The notes under the pieces were generated by a model. That model worked only from the letters and a program-made list of their open reading frames with translations, was not told the origin of the DNA and ran no database searches. From the NCBI RefSeq assembly GCF_009688945.1, contig NZ_AP021874.1:868001-932000 (forward strand): a stretch of DNA of 64,000 nt. Direction: 5' to 3'. Positions 35,908 to 45,569 of this stretch are shown here, one piece after another; the stretch's first letter is position 1; each line of letters begins with the position of its first letter. This stretch comes from Desulfosarcina alkanivorans (GTDB lineage Bacteria > Desulfobacterota > Desulfobacteria > Desulfobacterales > Desulfosarcinaceae). The translations under genes were made by a program, and so were the position numbers.

Positions 35908-36122
35908 GGTGCGCCGGGCTCAAGTGCCCATCCCCGGAAAGTCTGATGTAGCCCTCCGGTTGCGCATTTCACCGCCCCTGTGCGCCAGGCCGTAAAGGCC
36001 CTTCGGGCCGGTTTTTTTTGCCACCAGACGCTGTCGTCCCGGAAGCGGCGAAGCGGATATGGGGGATCCGGAAAACCGGTTTCAGGTATAGCGCGCGCCA
36101 GCAGCAGCGTTTCCGCATCCTC

Positions 36123-36509
36123 TCAAACGGTCTTGTAGATCCCGCGCTGCACGTTCTTGATCTTGCCCTGGTTTTTCAGCCTGAAGGTGACGTTGTGAAC
36201 CTTGCGCTGGTCATAACCGGTCGCCTTCATCAGGGCGGAGGTATCCATTCCCCGCGCCGATTTCAGGAGGATGTCGTAAATAATCCGTGTGGACGGGATC
36301 CGCTTGATCTGCTTCACCACGCCATCCACCACCAGTACTTTTTTCCTGGCCGGTGATCGTCTGGCCTTGATGACGGTTGACGGCGCCTCCCGGGCGGGCA
36401 TTTCCATCCCGGTTGCGATGCGGTCGAGATTGCTGGAAATCTGCTGGATGCTTTTGGCGATGGACCGGAGTGATTCATTTATACCAGTTGTGTTATCTGT
36501 GGTTTCCAT
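36123..36509 (-). CDS. Small winged-helix-like DNA-binding protein with N-terminal coiled coil
   Basis: 128 residues from ATG 36507-36509 (an in-frame start at 36599 would add 30 low-complexity residues). N-terminal helix with heptad pattern (ESLRSIAKSIQQISSNLDRIATGM), a basic linker (KARRSPARKK), and a winged-helix-type C-terminus (IIYDILLKSARGMDTSALMKATGYDQRKVHNVTFRLKNQGKIKNV) ending in a beta wing. Probably a DNA-binding regulator or nucleoid-type protein. No family name could be assigned. Confidence 0.65.
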   Translation of the reverse strand: METTDNTTGINESLRSIAKSIQQISSNLDRIATGMEMPAREAPSTVIKARRSPARKKVLVVDGVVKQIKRIPSTRIIYDILLKSARGMDTSALMKATGYDQRKVHNVTFRLKNQGKIKNVQRGIYKTV

Positions 36510-37014
36510 TTTCTGTATATGCTTTCTCGCTCTGGCGTGCAAAGCGTTATGGTGTCGTTGGGATCCTTCAGGGACCGAACCGCTTCCGGGCGCGTTCATC
36601 GGGTCAACGTGACCGGGCTGGGCCGATCGGTTTCAGGGCAGTGCCGATACCATGAAAACCGGTTGTCCGTGAATGGGCGTTATCATGTATAAATTAAGCA
36701 GCAGGACGGCACATGTCAAAGATTAAGCCTTTACAATGATTGTAGATCGGAGAAAACGACCCGATCCGGTGGGGGCCGGCCGGGATTGCCGGAAGGACGG
36801 GCGGAACTGCCTGACGCCCCAAGGCCCTGGTTCAGGTTCCGGTCGGCGGGATGGGGATGCTTTTGCCAGATCTCGGCCTTGTCATTGATCTGTTCGGACA
36901 GTTGATATATAAATATCCGTCCGTGTATGGGGTGCCTGTTGCAACCCGCGCTGCCTGCAGCGTGGATCAGCGGGCGCACCGGCGTTTAACCCGCAGCAAC
37001 GATCAGGTGACATA
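36510..37014. other. Divergent intergenic region
   Basis: 505 bases between the winged-helix gene and the LuxR gene. Contains an AT-rich stretch near 36681-36740, likely to hold promoters, and otherwise GC-rich sequence without a supported gene. Confidence 0.45.
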
Positions 37015-37662
37015 GTGCTTGAAGAAGTCGGAAAAATTCTCAGTACACGATGGTTCGATTTCGTGGCCAACTCGATTTCTTCCATCGTGCTGCTCAGGGA
37101 CCCGGTCGGCGATTGGAACTTTGCCGATTTCAAGGTCGTGTATGCCAATATAACGGCCAGGGCAATGATGCCCCGTGAGGTCGACAACAGCCTGATGGTC
37201 GGGGGTGCCGCCCGGATGAATGCCGTCACCAGCCACTGGAAGACCATTCAGCGGCGTGTCGAGGCGGGCGAGACCAGCTTCATCGGCCCGTTTCCCTACA
37301 CCACGGAAAACGCGGACGGCATCACGGTCCATCTTGAATTCAACGTCATGTACGTGGGCGTGGTTCAGGGCCAGCGTGTTTTCTGGGTCACCACCCTGGA
37401 CAAAACGGCCGAGGAGTACCGGCGCCGAATGGAAATCGCCGGCCACGCACCGGTAAAGACGCCCCTGGAGCGGCTGTCCGACCGGGAGCGGTCGGTCGCG
37501 GAACTCATCATCCGGGGGTTGTCCACCAAACAGATCGCGGCCGAACTGGGCGTATCCGATCGAACCGTCGACAACCATCGCGCCAACATCCGCAGGAAAT
37601 TGAACCTCACCGACAGAAGCGTCTCGATCTATAACTACCTAAGCAATCCGTCCAATACCTGA
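37015..37662 (+). CDS. LuxR-type regulator with N-terminal PAS-like sensor region
   Basis: 215 residues from GTG 37015. The N-terminal ~140 residues (WFDFVANSISSIVLLRDPVGDWNFADFKVVYAN ... VTTLDKTAEEYRRRME) resemble a PAS fold. A LuxR HTH follows (about 150-210): LERLSDRERSVAELIIRGLSTKQIAAELGVSDRTVDNHRANIRRKL. Probably a ligand-controlled transcription regulator. A TetR gene follows 173 bases later on the same strand. A decayed second copy of the end of this gene and the start of the tetR gene lies at about 48.1-48.7 kb. Confidence 0.82.
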   Translation: MLEEVGKILSTRWFDFVANSISSIVLLRDPVGDWNFADFKVVYANITARAMMPREVDNSLMVGGAARMNAVTSHWKTIQRRVEAGETSFIGPFPYTTENADGITVHLEFNVMYVGVVQGQRVFWVTTLDKTAEEYRRRMEIAGHAPVKTPLERLSDRERSVAELIIRGLSTKQIAAELGVSDRTVDNHRANIRRKLNLTDRSVSIYNYLSNPSNT

Positions 37663-37835
37663 GTATTTTTTGAGCATTGCCGGCAAGCCCCCAATTTAGT
37701 AGCTAAAATCATTTAAAATCTGATTCGAAATAAAACCGGCCCCGGGATGACCGGGACCGTCACCCGCGCGCTGCGCAGGGCGATGTTGGCCAGGTGCCCA
37801 AAAATGAATGACCCATGCACTGAGTCGGGGGACGG

Positions 37836-38414
37836 GTGAACAGGAAACAATCCATTTTCAAGACGGCCGCCCACCTGTTTGCCACCCAGGGCTACGATGC
37901 CACCTCCACCTTGCAGATTGCCAGGCAGGTCGGCGTCACCGAACCCGACGTATTCGATTGCTATGATGGCAAGGACACTCTCTTTGTCGCCATTTTCCAG
38001 GAGGCGGCCTCCAGGTATCTGGCGCGCATTGAGTCGATCGACCGATCCGGCCGGACCGCCATCCAATGCCTGGGGGCGCTGATCAGGGCCCACTTTTCCA
38101 TCGTGGCCGAAGAGCCCGAACTGATGCGCATCTACCTGCGCTCCTGTCCGGCCCGGCTGGACTATCCGGGAAGTTCATGCACCATGACCCTTCGCCACAC
38201 CCGGTACAAGCTCAAAGAAACGACGGAAGCCATCCTCAGAAAAGGGGCCGCTTCCGGCGAATTCGTCAAGCTGGACCTGGAGGCCGGTGCGAAGTTGCTT
38301 GTGGCCCTGTTGGACGGTCTGATGCATCAACAGGTGGAAGGGACCGATAACTCCAATCGGGTGGAACGCGCGGCGCTCGCGTTTTGCCGCAAGGCGCTGG
38401 TGTCGCGGGGATGA
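37836..38414 (+). CDS. TetR-family transcriptional regulator
   Basis: 192 residues from GTG 37836. N-terminal TetR HTH: IFKTAAHLFATQGYDATSTLQIARQVGVTEPDVFDCYDGKDTLFVAIF, with the usual F/Y recognition helix, though Asp-Cys-Tyr-Asp replaces the usual H-F-x-N/S at the end of the recognition helix. The C-terminal helical ligand/dimer domain has normal length. It probably represses a nearby operon, but its adjacent genes give no clear target. Upstream sequence CATGCACTGA with a GGGTGAACA start region is shared with the pseudogene at 48516. Confidence 0.87.
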   Translation: MNRKQSIFKTAAHLFATQGYDATSTLQIARQVGVTEPDVFDCYDGKDTLFVAIFQEAASRYLARIESIDRSGRTAIQCLGALIRAHFSIVAEEPELMRIYLRSCPARLDYPGSSCTMTLRHTRYKLKETTEAILRKGAASGEFVKLDLEAGAKLLVALLDGLMHQQVEGTDNSNRVERAALAFCRKALVSRG

Positions 38415-38583
38415 ACTGGAAACCATGGCGTGGTGGCCTTGCCCGGGTGCCGGAAGGCCGGACGCGGTAAAGCCCCTGACAACCCGAAAGCCCCGATGCG
38501 GTTCGGACCGGCCCGGCGAGACATTCAGTCCGCGAACGATTTTATGAACATCGGACAGTGAACATCCAACATCCAACGTCCAA

Positions 38584-38661
38584 CGTCGAATGATGTGATC
38601 GCTTCGCTCCGCCGTTTGATAAAAAAACAATCTCCCGCAGAGGCGCAGCGACCACAGAGAG
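38584..38661 (+). repeat. Dispersed intergenic repeat, copy 1
   Basis: Shares with 39851-39924 the blocks CGTCGAATGATGTGATCGCT, TCGCTCCG, TTTGATAAAAAA and CGCAG-AG-CGCAGCG-CCACAGAGAG. Non-coding; found just after a tetR gene and before an IS. Looks like decayed sequence that moves or recombines between intergenic sites. Confidence 0.75.
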
Positions 38662-38738
38662 CAAAGATGGATCAGGTTGATTCGTTTGATTAGTTGGTTA
38701 GTCGTATGGGTTCACTTGATATCCCCATGCAGACCGCG

Positions 38739-39227
38739 TCAGGGTTTTTGCTGTCTGGGGATCAGGTTTTCCCCGGCCAGATGCGCATGAATCTTCTGGG
38801 GAGTGAAGTTGATCATATTTTTAGACAGTTTGTGGAGTCGGAATCCATGCCGGGCCTGGTCATCCAGCTCCGGATACAAAAACCTGCGCATCCTGACAGA
38901 AGCCGCCAGGATCACTGTACCCGCTCCTTCAGATTTTCTTTGCTTGTGGATGCGTTTGAGGACCCGGGTTGCAAAACGGCGTCGCAACTCATCCAGATGC
39001 TGATCCCGTTTGTCATCATAGCCATGGACACCGCCACCCTGGGGAGCCGCGCCACGCCCGGTTTTGGAATCCGCGAAATTATCCCTGGCCGATTGGATAT
39101 CGGCGTTTACGAGTTCTGCATGTGGTTTTAATCGGGGTCCGGACTCGATTTTGGGAAACTTCGCCGGCTCGAGTGTAAAAAAACGTGCCGACGCACGGTT
39201 CACCACTACAATCAGATTGTCGCTCAT
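38739..39227 (-). CDS. Host-attachment family protein (bacterial eRF1-like / baeRF group)
   Basis: 162 residues with a strong AAGGAGGGACCCG before ATG. The N-terminus LIVVVNRASARFFTLEP and the NADIQSARDNFADSKTGRG block are typical of the host-attachment family (PF10116), named after an Agrobacterium attachment gene but structurally related to the eRF1/Pelota domain, so a ribosome-linked role is more likely than adhesion. C-terminal half has VILAASVRMRRFL and a basic tail. Function in this organism unknown. Confidence 0.75.
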   Translation of the reverse strand: MSDNLIVVVNRASARFFTLEPAKFPKIESGPRLKPHAELVNADIQSARDNFADSKTGRGAAPQGGGVHGYDDKRDQHLDELRRRFATRVLKRIHKQRKSEGAGTVILAASVRMRRFLYPELDDQARHGFRLHKLSKNMINFTPQKIHAHLAGENLIPRQQKP

Positions 39228-39988
39228 CGGGTCCCTCCTTTTTTAAGGGTACATGGGCAGGCAAATGATCGAATAACGGATCAGTGCATCCCAAACTGAG
39301 CGTTTCAAATTTTTACAGATTGAATAACCGGTTTTTACAGTTTGCCATTGTGGCTTGCTGCACTTGAAAAAATTGAAACCCGTTGGGATTGCCGATCTCA
39401 CCGCATAACCGGTGTCAGCTGGCATCCCGCACAGGCGACTGCAGATAAATGCCGGCTTCCCCGGTTTTGCGGCAAGCTTGACAATCGCTCAGTTTGGAGC
39501 CTGGCAGGATGCATCAGCATTGGGATGAAATATCACCGTAACATTAATGGGCAAATGGGGATTCAGGTGTAAAATGGGTGAATGTGAATCAGCATCGACG
39601 GCAAGGCAAGCGTATACCAGTATTTCCCACCACTGTTTCAAGTTTAGTTTTAACTGATTTACACTGTCAATATCATTAAATCACGTTTTTATGGAAGCCA
39701 TAACAACCGGCCTTATTAACCGGCCTGTTTTGGCCTGAAAGATTAAGATTCAGAACCACGGAACACAGCGGATACACGGAAAAATAAATTAATTGCAGTG
39801 AATTATGGCCACTCAATCCGTGAACGACTTTTCGAACCGTGAACATCGAACGTCGAATGATGTGATCGCTTCGCTCCGTCTTTGATAAAAAAATCTCTCG
39901 CAGAGCCGCAGCGCCCACAGAGAGGAACACCGGTAATGGTTGGGCTGATGCCCAAAAAATAAACGATAAAAAAAGAACCAAACATTAT
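39228..39988. other. Intergenic region before the IS701-like element
   Basis: About 760 bases without a supported gene; contains repeat copy 2 at 39851-39924. Short open frames on either strand lack ribosome-binding sites and similarity. Confidence 0.5.
39851..39924 (+). repeat. Dispersed intergenic repeat, copy 2
   Basis: Second copy of the element described at 38584-38661, with a small deletion in the middle; 65 bases upstream of the IS701-like element. Confidence 0.75.
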
Positions 39989-41527
39989 CCCTACAACGTT
40001 ACTTATGAATTTTTAATTTGTAATTTCTCCCAAGGTCTGCCATACTACGCAACAACCCTTTAATAAAGGAGGCAGACCATGCTACCAGTCACGCGGTGCG
40101 ACGAACACCTTTACCCGGTTCCAAAATTCGATCTTGGGAAAGGCGATGTTAAAGATTTTATGAATGAACTCAAAGGATTTCACGAACAGTTCTACGATTG
40201 TTTTCAACGCAGCGAATCCAGAGAGCACTTTCTAAAATTTATGGCCGGACAATTCAGCCCGCTTGAGCGTAAATCCATCGAGCCTATCGCGCTGGCCGTG
40301 AAAGATGGCAATGTCAGGGCGATGCAACGTTTTGTCAGCGATGCGCCATGGGCCGACGATAAAATATTAACCAAGTATCGTAGTTTTGTTAACGATGACC
40401 TTGGTAGTCCTGACGGTGCCTTGATCTTCGACGAAAGCAGCTTTGTTAAAAAGGGCCAGGACTCTATCGGCGTGGCCAAACAATACTGCGGAACCATCGG
40501 AAAAGTCGAAAACTGCCAGGTTGGCGTCTTCGCCGCCTACGTATCGGAAAACGGATATGCAATGGTCGACAAGCGGCTATTTCTCCCCGAAAAATGGTTC
40601 ACCGACGATTACATCGAGCGCCGGAAAAAGTGCAATCTGCCTGAAGATACGGTTTTCCTGACTAAACCCCAACTGGCTGTTGAGATGCTCAGCGCTGTCA
40701 ATCAAGAAAACGTCCTGCCTTTCAAGTATGTGCTTGGCGATTCCATATACGGGATCAGCCCTGATTTTATCGCCGCGGTTGAGTCCTTGCCGGACAAAAC
40801 CTACCTCGTATCGGTTCCCAAAGATACACGATGCTGGCTGAAACGACCGATGACCATTACCCGATCGTATCGCTGGGGTGGGAAAACCAGGACCAAGACG
40901 CTTTTGGTCGATCCTGATAGCAAACCGTTGACCGTGGAAGAACTGGCCCGGAACATCAACGATTATTTTTGGTATCGTCGGCAGGTGTCCGAAGGCACCA
41001 AAGGACCCATCGTTTATGAGTTTACCCGTCGCCGGGTCATCCTGTCCGCTGAAGGGCTTCCTCAGAAAACCGTATGGCTGCTAATCCGACGTAGCCTTGG
41101 CGATGATCCGCAATACAGTTATTTCATCAGCAATGCGTCATCGAGCACGAGGCTGAAAACACTCGTATGGCTCAGCGGCCTGCGTTGGGCAATCGAGCAG
41201 TGTTTTGAGGAGGCCAAAACCGAGTTGGGCATGGATCACTACGAGGTGCGCAAGTTTCCTGGATGGCAGCACCACATGCTAACGTGCATGCTGGCCCATT
41301 TTTTCCTCTGGCACCTGAAAATCAGGATGGGAAAAAAAAGCGCCATCTATTACGCTGTCGCAGCTTAAGATCCTTATCAAACTCATTTTGCCAATGAAAC
41401 GGCACACGCTTGAAAGCCTACTCGAACAGGTTGCTTGGATACAGGCCCGGAACCATCAGGCCTACTTGTCACATCGAAAAAGACGCATGCGTGAAATTTT
41501 CAAAGAACACTAAGTTACGTTGTAGGG
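39989..41527 (+). mobile_element. IS701-like insertion sequence with 4-bp target duplication
   Basis: 1539 bp. Ends CCCTACAACGTTACTTA (39989-40005) and, inverted, CCCTACAACGTAACTTA (41527-41511): 16 of 17 match, and the right repeat contains the transposase stop codon. TTAT flanks both sides (39985-39988 and 41528-41531), fitting the 4-bp duplication of IS701-type elements, though the published consensus ends in a purine. Confidence 0.88.
40079..41513 (+). pseudogene. IS701-like transposase, frameshifted at an A8 tract
   Basis: Frame 1 runs 40079-41368 (429 codons; AAAGGAGGCAGACC before ATG) with DDE-type blocks IFDESSFVKKG, LGDSIYG, and a C-terminal LSGLRWAIEQCFEEAKTELGMDHYEVRKFPGWQHH, typical of IS701/IS4-like transposases. 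It then stops early after GKKSAIYYAVAA. In the +1 frame the natural ending continues: APSITLSQLKILIKL ... HRKRRMREIFKEH to TAA 41511-41513. The switch falls in eight A at 41332-41339. Either a one-base insertion has damaged the gene, or polymerase/ribosome slippage on A8 makes the full product. Confidence 0.82.
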
Positions 41528-41659
41528 TTATAATGGTTCGATTTTATAATTTTATGGTGCGTGCTGGTGTCTTGGCCAGGACTTGACCGTGGGGTCGTTC
41601 AAGGAATCGGTAAAATCTTCTCACTTCTAAGGAATTAATCAGAACTGGGTCGTTTTTCG

Positions 41660-41716
41660 TAGGAGCGGCTTCCAGCCGCGATGCAATGGGATGATCGCGG
41701 CTGGAAGCCGCTCCTA
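41660..41716 (+). repeat. Perfect 23-bp inverted repeat forming the 5' flank of a group II intron
   Basis: Arms 41660-41682 and 41694-41716 are perfectly complementary (TAGGAGCGGCTTCCAGCCGC... at the 5' side) with an 11-base loop. Hairpins with this GGAGCGGCTTCCAGCC-type stem occur as intergenic repeats in many proteobacteria. The intron begins at the very next base, which is where class C introns are known to insert (directly after a stem-loop). Confidence 0.9.
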
Positions 41717-42199
41717 GTGCGCCCGTGAGCGCACGATGTCAAAGAGGTGCAAGTCCTCTTCAGGCCTATCGCTCTCCGGGCCTGTAACCGAAGGTAACTG
41801 CGTCGCCGTGAGGCGGGGTGGGAAGCAACCGGAGGTGAACGACCAGTCCGTAGGATGACGAACTCGATTCGGCCGGGCGTTGCCGGCGAGCCTGCTTGGA
41901 GAATGGCGAAGCCTCTACCCGAAGAAAGGGGACCTGCCGAGCTAAGGGGTAGCGTGTTAAAGCTGGGACAGGGGGACGTCAGGTGGTTGGAGATGGAATG
42001 GTCGGAAGGCGTCGTGGGTAAAGCGGGGAGACCTGTCTGTGGGGTGATGTGGACAGGAGTCAGAGCCTTCATAGTACTGCAGCGGCGACTGTCGTGAGAA
42101 GCGCGGAGAGCAAACCCGTGCCGAGGGAAGGGAGGCAGGAAGGTGGATGTGTGAAATCCAGTAACAGGCAATGCACAAGCTACGTGTCGCCAGTGTCCC

Positions 42200-42895
42200 G
42201 TCGCGGCGGGAGTAAAGATCCACACCCAGAGGGTGTGGCTTTGAAAAATCCCCCCATAGGGGGGACAAAGCCCTGCCCCCCAATAGGGGGCGGGCCGTGG
42301 GAGTTGCGCCGCCGTTATGATCCCTAATCGATCAGCTGCAACTGTTCCATTAACTGCTCTTTCTTTTCCTGGTAGCGGACATACTTGCGTATCATGTCCG
42401 CATCCAAGCCCACTGTGTCAACACAGTAACCCTTGGACCAGAAATGATTGCCCCAGTATACCTGCTTGCGTAGATGCCGGAACTGCCGGAATATCCGCAT
42501 CGAGCTTTGCCCTTTCAACCGCCCCATCAATGTGGATATCGCAAGCTTGGGCGGAACCATCACAATCAAATGAACATGGTCTGGCTGCACGTTCAGTTCC
42601 ACAACTTCGCAACTGGAAAACCCGCATATTGCATGAATACTGGCTTCACAGGATTCCTTTATTGCGCCGGTCAATACCCGATAGCGGTACTTCGGAACCC
42701 ATACAATATGATACTGGCAATGCCATATCGTGTGTGATAACTTACGGAATCTGCTCACTGCTCCCTCCTTACGTGTCGATGTTGCGGCAACAACTCGATG
42801 TAAGGATAGCAGTGAGCGGCCTTTTCGGCCATTCCCATCCGGGACCGGCATAGCCAGTCCCCTATACCCCACCCAAAGGGCGGGGGTTTCTACAG
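42200..42895 (-). mobile_element. IS200/IS605-type element inside the group II intron
   Basis: Y1 transposase gene (42324-42758) flanked by hairpins typical of this family: CCACACCC/GGGTGTGG (about 42219-42238) on its 3' side and CCCCACCC/GGGCGGGG (about 42867-42886) on its 5' side. Exact ends cannot be fixed because these elements make no duplication. It inserted into, or next to, the intron's domain I-IV region. Confidence 0.7.
42324..42758 (-). CDS. tnpA: IS200/IS605 Y1 transposase TnpA
   Basis: 144 residues from GTG 42756-42758 (AAGGAGGGAGCA upstream; a longer in-frame frame to 42872 is not coding-like). HUH-type single-strand DNA transposase: the metal-binding H61-V-H63 in PDHVHLIV, and the catalytic Tyr126 in IRKYVRYQ. 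Length and motifs are complete, so it may be active. No TnpB partner is present. Confidence 0.92.
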   Translation of the reverse strand: MSRFRKLSHTIWHCQYHIVWVPKYRYRVLTGAIKESCEASIHAICGFSSCEVVELNVQPDHVHLIVMVPPKLAISTLMGRLKGQSSMRIFRQFRHLRKQVYWGNHFWSKGYCVDTVGLDADMIRKYVRYQEKKEQLMEQLQLID

Positions 42896-43091
42896 CGATC
42901 TAATGTTGATTCCCGCAATCAACGGAAGACAATTTTCGGATTAAATTGAAGAGTTTTCGAAGTTTTCAAATTTACTGGAACTTTGTTTATATCCACCGGT
43001 TTTCAACGACTTTCCACCGTTGGTCGGACCTCTATTAGGGTGCGCTACGCGCTCCAATCTTATGGGTTTTTCAAGGCATGGGCAGGAAGGC

Positions 43092-43153
43092 TTGAATAAA
43101 ATGAGGGGAGCAGCATTTCTGATTTGCTACTCCCCTCTGGGCATTTTATTCAA
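43092..43153. repeat. Long stem-loop near the left end of the DDE/ExeA transposon
   Basis: TTGAATAAAATG (43092-43103) and CATTTTATTCAA (43142-43153) are perfectly complementary, with an inner AGGGGAG/CTCCCCT stem. Located between the last transposon gene and the left inverted repeat; it may stop transcription or fold in the DNA end. Confidence 0.8.
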
Positions 43154-43239
43154 TGCCTCCTGCACCCGGCTATCCCTTGACAGGTTGCTCCCCAGCAGAG
43201 CCTGTCTCCGTTTCACCGGGCAAACCGTATCGAATCGGA

Positions 43240-43374
43240 TTAAAATTTCATCTTTTTCTGCTGGCTTACCACAGACAACTCATCCGTTAATCGGTTGAGC
43301 ACATTTAAGATGGCGGCCAATACAAGCGCCTCCAGTTTTTGGCGGATATCTTCGGCGGTCGGATGGGATGGCAT
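43240..43374 (-). CDS. 44-residue small protein of the DDE/ExeA transposon
   Basis: ATG at 43372-43374 directly after GGAAAGGAGTCGAT, 13 bases downstream of the ExeA-like gene. Sequence begins MPSHPTAEDIRQKLEALV and is an amphipathic helical peptide. It ends the transposon operon. No family recognised; it may be an accessory subunit. Confidence 0.65.
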   Translation of the reverse strand: MPSHPTAEDIRQKLEALVLAAILNVLNRLTDELSVVSQQKKMKF

Positions 43375-43387
43375 ATCGACTCCTTTC

Positions 43388-44203
43388 CTAAAATATTTCG
43401 GATGCGGCAAGCCGCACATGTTCCGCGTTGACAGTTTTTTCATGACCCATTGCCGCGGCAACCAGGGCACCGCGAGCCAGGTGGTTGGCTTTCCTGAAGA
43501 TGCCGCCCGATCCTTGGTGGATGGCCGTGATAGCATCACCTTCGAACAGCATCCGGTCGATTCCGGCAATGGTCAGATGATGCTGAAGATAGGTTTGCAT
43601 CTGTTCTTTTTTGGAACCGATGAAATGGCTTTTGGCCACCACCCGCGATGCCAGGGGAAGACAACCCGGATATCGCAGGTTGTCGATCAAATGAGTTTGT
43701 CCGGCCAGTACCATGGGCAGGTAGGGTTTTGAGTCCATCTCGAACTGACACAGCGTATGCAGCTCCACGAAGACTTCCAGACGGAGCAAAGAGGCTTCAT
43801 CGATGACCAGAACGACATTTTGTTTTTTCCCGTGGATCAATTCCAATACTTCTCGTTTGATTCCATCGGTCATGGCCGCACGGGAGGTCCCGGCAGGTTT
43901 CATTCCCAGTTCTCCCATGATCAGGCGGTACAGTTCCAGGATGGAACCGGACGTGGCTGTGACGTAGACCAGCTTGTACTCGGAAGGATGCAGACCGTTT
44001 ACCAGATAACGGATGGCTGTGGATTTACCGGAGCCGATCTCACCGGTGATCAGATAAATCGCCCCTAACCCCAAACTGTAATCGAAACGGTTCTTCGCTG
44101 CCGCCAGTTGATCCGTTTCAAGTATATCCGTCACCGCGATATCCGCCGTGAAGGGCTCTTTCTCAAAACCGAAGAACGGCAGATACGGCGTATTCATTTC
44201 CAT
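43388..44203 (-). CDS. ExeA/TniB-like AAA ATPase of the transposon
   Basis: 271 residues. Walker A GEIGSGKST (about 54-62), Walker B VVLVIDEASLL (about 131-141), sensor region VLAGQTHLIDNL, and an AAA lid. Related to ExeA and to the target-selecting ATPases TniB/TnsC/MuB that partner DDE transposases. Starts inside the 3' end of the transposase gene (10-base overlap), so translation is coupled. Here it most likely controls target choice for the transposase at 44194. Confidence 0.88.
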   Translation of the reverse strand: MEMNTPYLPFFGFEKEPFTADIAVTDILETDQLAAAKNRFDYSLGLGAIYLITGEIGSGKSTAIRYLVNGLHPSEYKLVYVTATSGSILELYRLIMGELGMKPAGTSRAAMTDGIKREVLELIHGKKQNVVLVIDEASLLRLEVFVELHTLCQFEMDSKPYLPMVLAGQTHLIDNLRYPGCLPLASRVVAKSHFIGSKKEQMQTYLQHHLTIAGIDRMLFEGDAITAIHQGSGGIFRKANHLARGALVAAAMGHEKTVNAEHVRLAASEIF

Positions 44204-45468
44204 AGACCGCCTCCCTGATAATCCGTCTTGTGGGCCGGTTCGAGTTGGGTATTGATGTTCTTGTCCCGCTTTACCCGGCAGTTAACATGCAGATCCACGG
44301 GAACCAACAATCCGTGGGACTTCCGATTGAAAAACACCTCAGCCGTTTTCGGTTCGCTTTCGTGATACAAAATCAGCACCCGCTTGCCGATCAATACCAC
44401 CGGGGCTTCGAACAGGTTGCCGTTGAGTGTGACGGTTCGATCCTTTGCGACGGTTCGGTATACGGCGGTGCGAAAGTGATCGTTCAGGTTCTTCGGTGCC
44501 GTTCGGATGCAGGCAAGGTTTTTGCTGAACCGGTTAAAGGGCGTCATGCCGGTGGCGCTGTGAATGCGTTGGTGATAGGCTGTATCGAGCCAATGGGCAA
44601 ACGACTGATTCAATCGTTCCAGGGAGGAAAGATCGGCTGCAGGTAAAAATCCACCGCGAACGGTTTTGAAGAATCTCTCAATTTTGCCCTTGCCCTGGGG
44701 CTTGTACGGCCTTGCATGAATGAGGGCGATGGCCAGTGAGGCACAGGTAAATTCGAGTTTGCGGCTGCGATAGGCAGCGCCGTTGTCCACGTACAGTTTT
44801 CGCGGCAATCCTCGTTTGGAAAGTGCTTTTTCAAAAGCATCCATGAAACTGGCCAGGTTCTCCGACAGGTAGAACCCGCCGTAAACGATCAATCGGGAAT
44901 GATCGTCGATAAAAGCGATCAAATAGCTTTTTCGCATTTTCTGATCGACCACCACCTTGGGTCCGTGCATCACATCGCTTTGCCAGATGTCGTTGACCAG
45001 CTCGGCTTCGTACTTTCTTCGATCCTCCGGTTTGGGGGATTGATCCATCAACCCGTGTCGGTGAAACAGCCGATAGAGGGTGGAAAGACCAAAGCTTGCA
45101 GGAACAATTGTCTGGCGTTTGAGACTTTCCAAAAGCATCGGGACTGGCGTTGCCATCTGGCTTTGTCTAGTGGCAAGGACGATGTTGACTGTTTCTTCGT
45201 CCAAGTTTCGGGATCTACCCTGATCGCCTCTTTTCCCGGGATACAGCGATTCGATACGGCCGTTGCTTTTTTGGTAACGTCGAATCCAGCGATAGATCGT
45301 ATTTTCGCTGATCCGTGTTCGGCTGGAATAGGGAATGACCCATTTGCGCTCGCACTTCTCCCTCAACAGTCGCCGTTTCTCGCTTCTGGTCAGGTTCGTC
45401 GTGCCGACAAACTCGTGAATGACCCCGAACCGGAAAACAGCGACGGTCTCATCCTTTTCTTGTGTCAT
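44194..45468 (-). CDS. DDE transposase (rve integrase-core type)
   Basis: 424 residues from ATG 45466-45468, preceded by AAGGAGGTTTGT. N-terminal HTH segments (RISENTIYRWIRRYQKSNG), then the RNase H-like core: Asp in NDIWQSDVMHGP, Asp in LYVDNGAAYRS and Glu in KGKIERFFKTVRGGF, followed by a C-terminal Mu-type beta barrel (TVTLNGNLFEAP). With an ExeA ATPase gene overlapping its end this is an IS481/Mu-like two-component transposase. Appears intact. Confidence 0.92.
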   Translation of the reverse strand: MTQEKDETVAVFRFGVIHEFVGTTNLTRSEKRRLLREKCERKWVIPYSSRTRISENTIYRWIRRYQKSNGRIESLYPGKRGDQGRSRNLDEETVNIVLATRQSQMATPVPMLLESLKRQTIVPASFGLSTLYRLFHRHGLMDQSPKPEDRRKYEAELVNDIWQSDVMHGPKVVVDQKMRKSYLIAFIDDHSRLIVYGGFYLSENLASFMDAFEKALSKRGLPRKLYVDNGAAYRSRKLEFTCASLAIALIHARPYKPQGKGKIERFFKTVRGGFLPAADLSSLERLNQSFAHWLDTAYHQRIHSATGMTPFNRFSKNLACIRTAPKNLNDHFRTAVYRTVAKDRTVTLNGNLFEAPVVLIGKRVLILYHESEPKTAEVFFNRKSHGLLVPVDLHVNCRVKRDKNINTQLEPAHKTDYQGGGLWK

Positions 45469-45569
45469 ACAAACCTCCTTTTTTGTGTTTCCCCTAGCTT
45501 TAAACCATTTCTCACGGTACGGGGAGCGCACTGTTCGGTAGGTTTGTCGATGACGGAAAGAACTCCGGA

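Noticed and set aside
42049..42327. 92-codon frame in the 5' part of the group II intron
   Set aside because: Overlaps structured intron RNA and the IS200-like end; no start signal, and it is not part of the reverse transcriptase frame.
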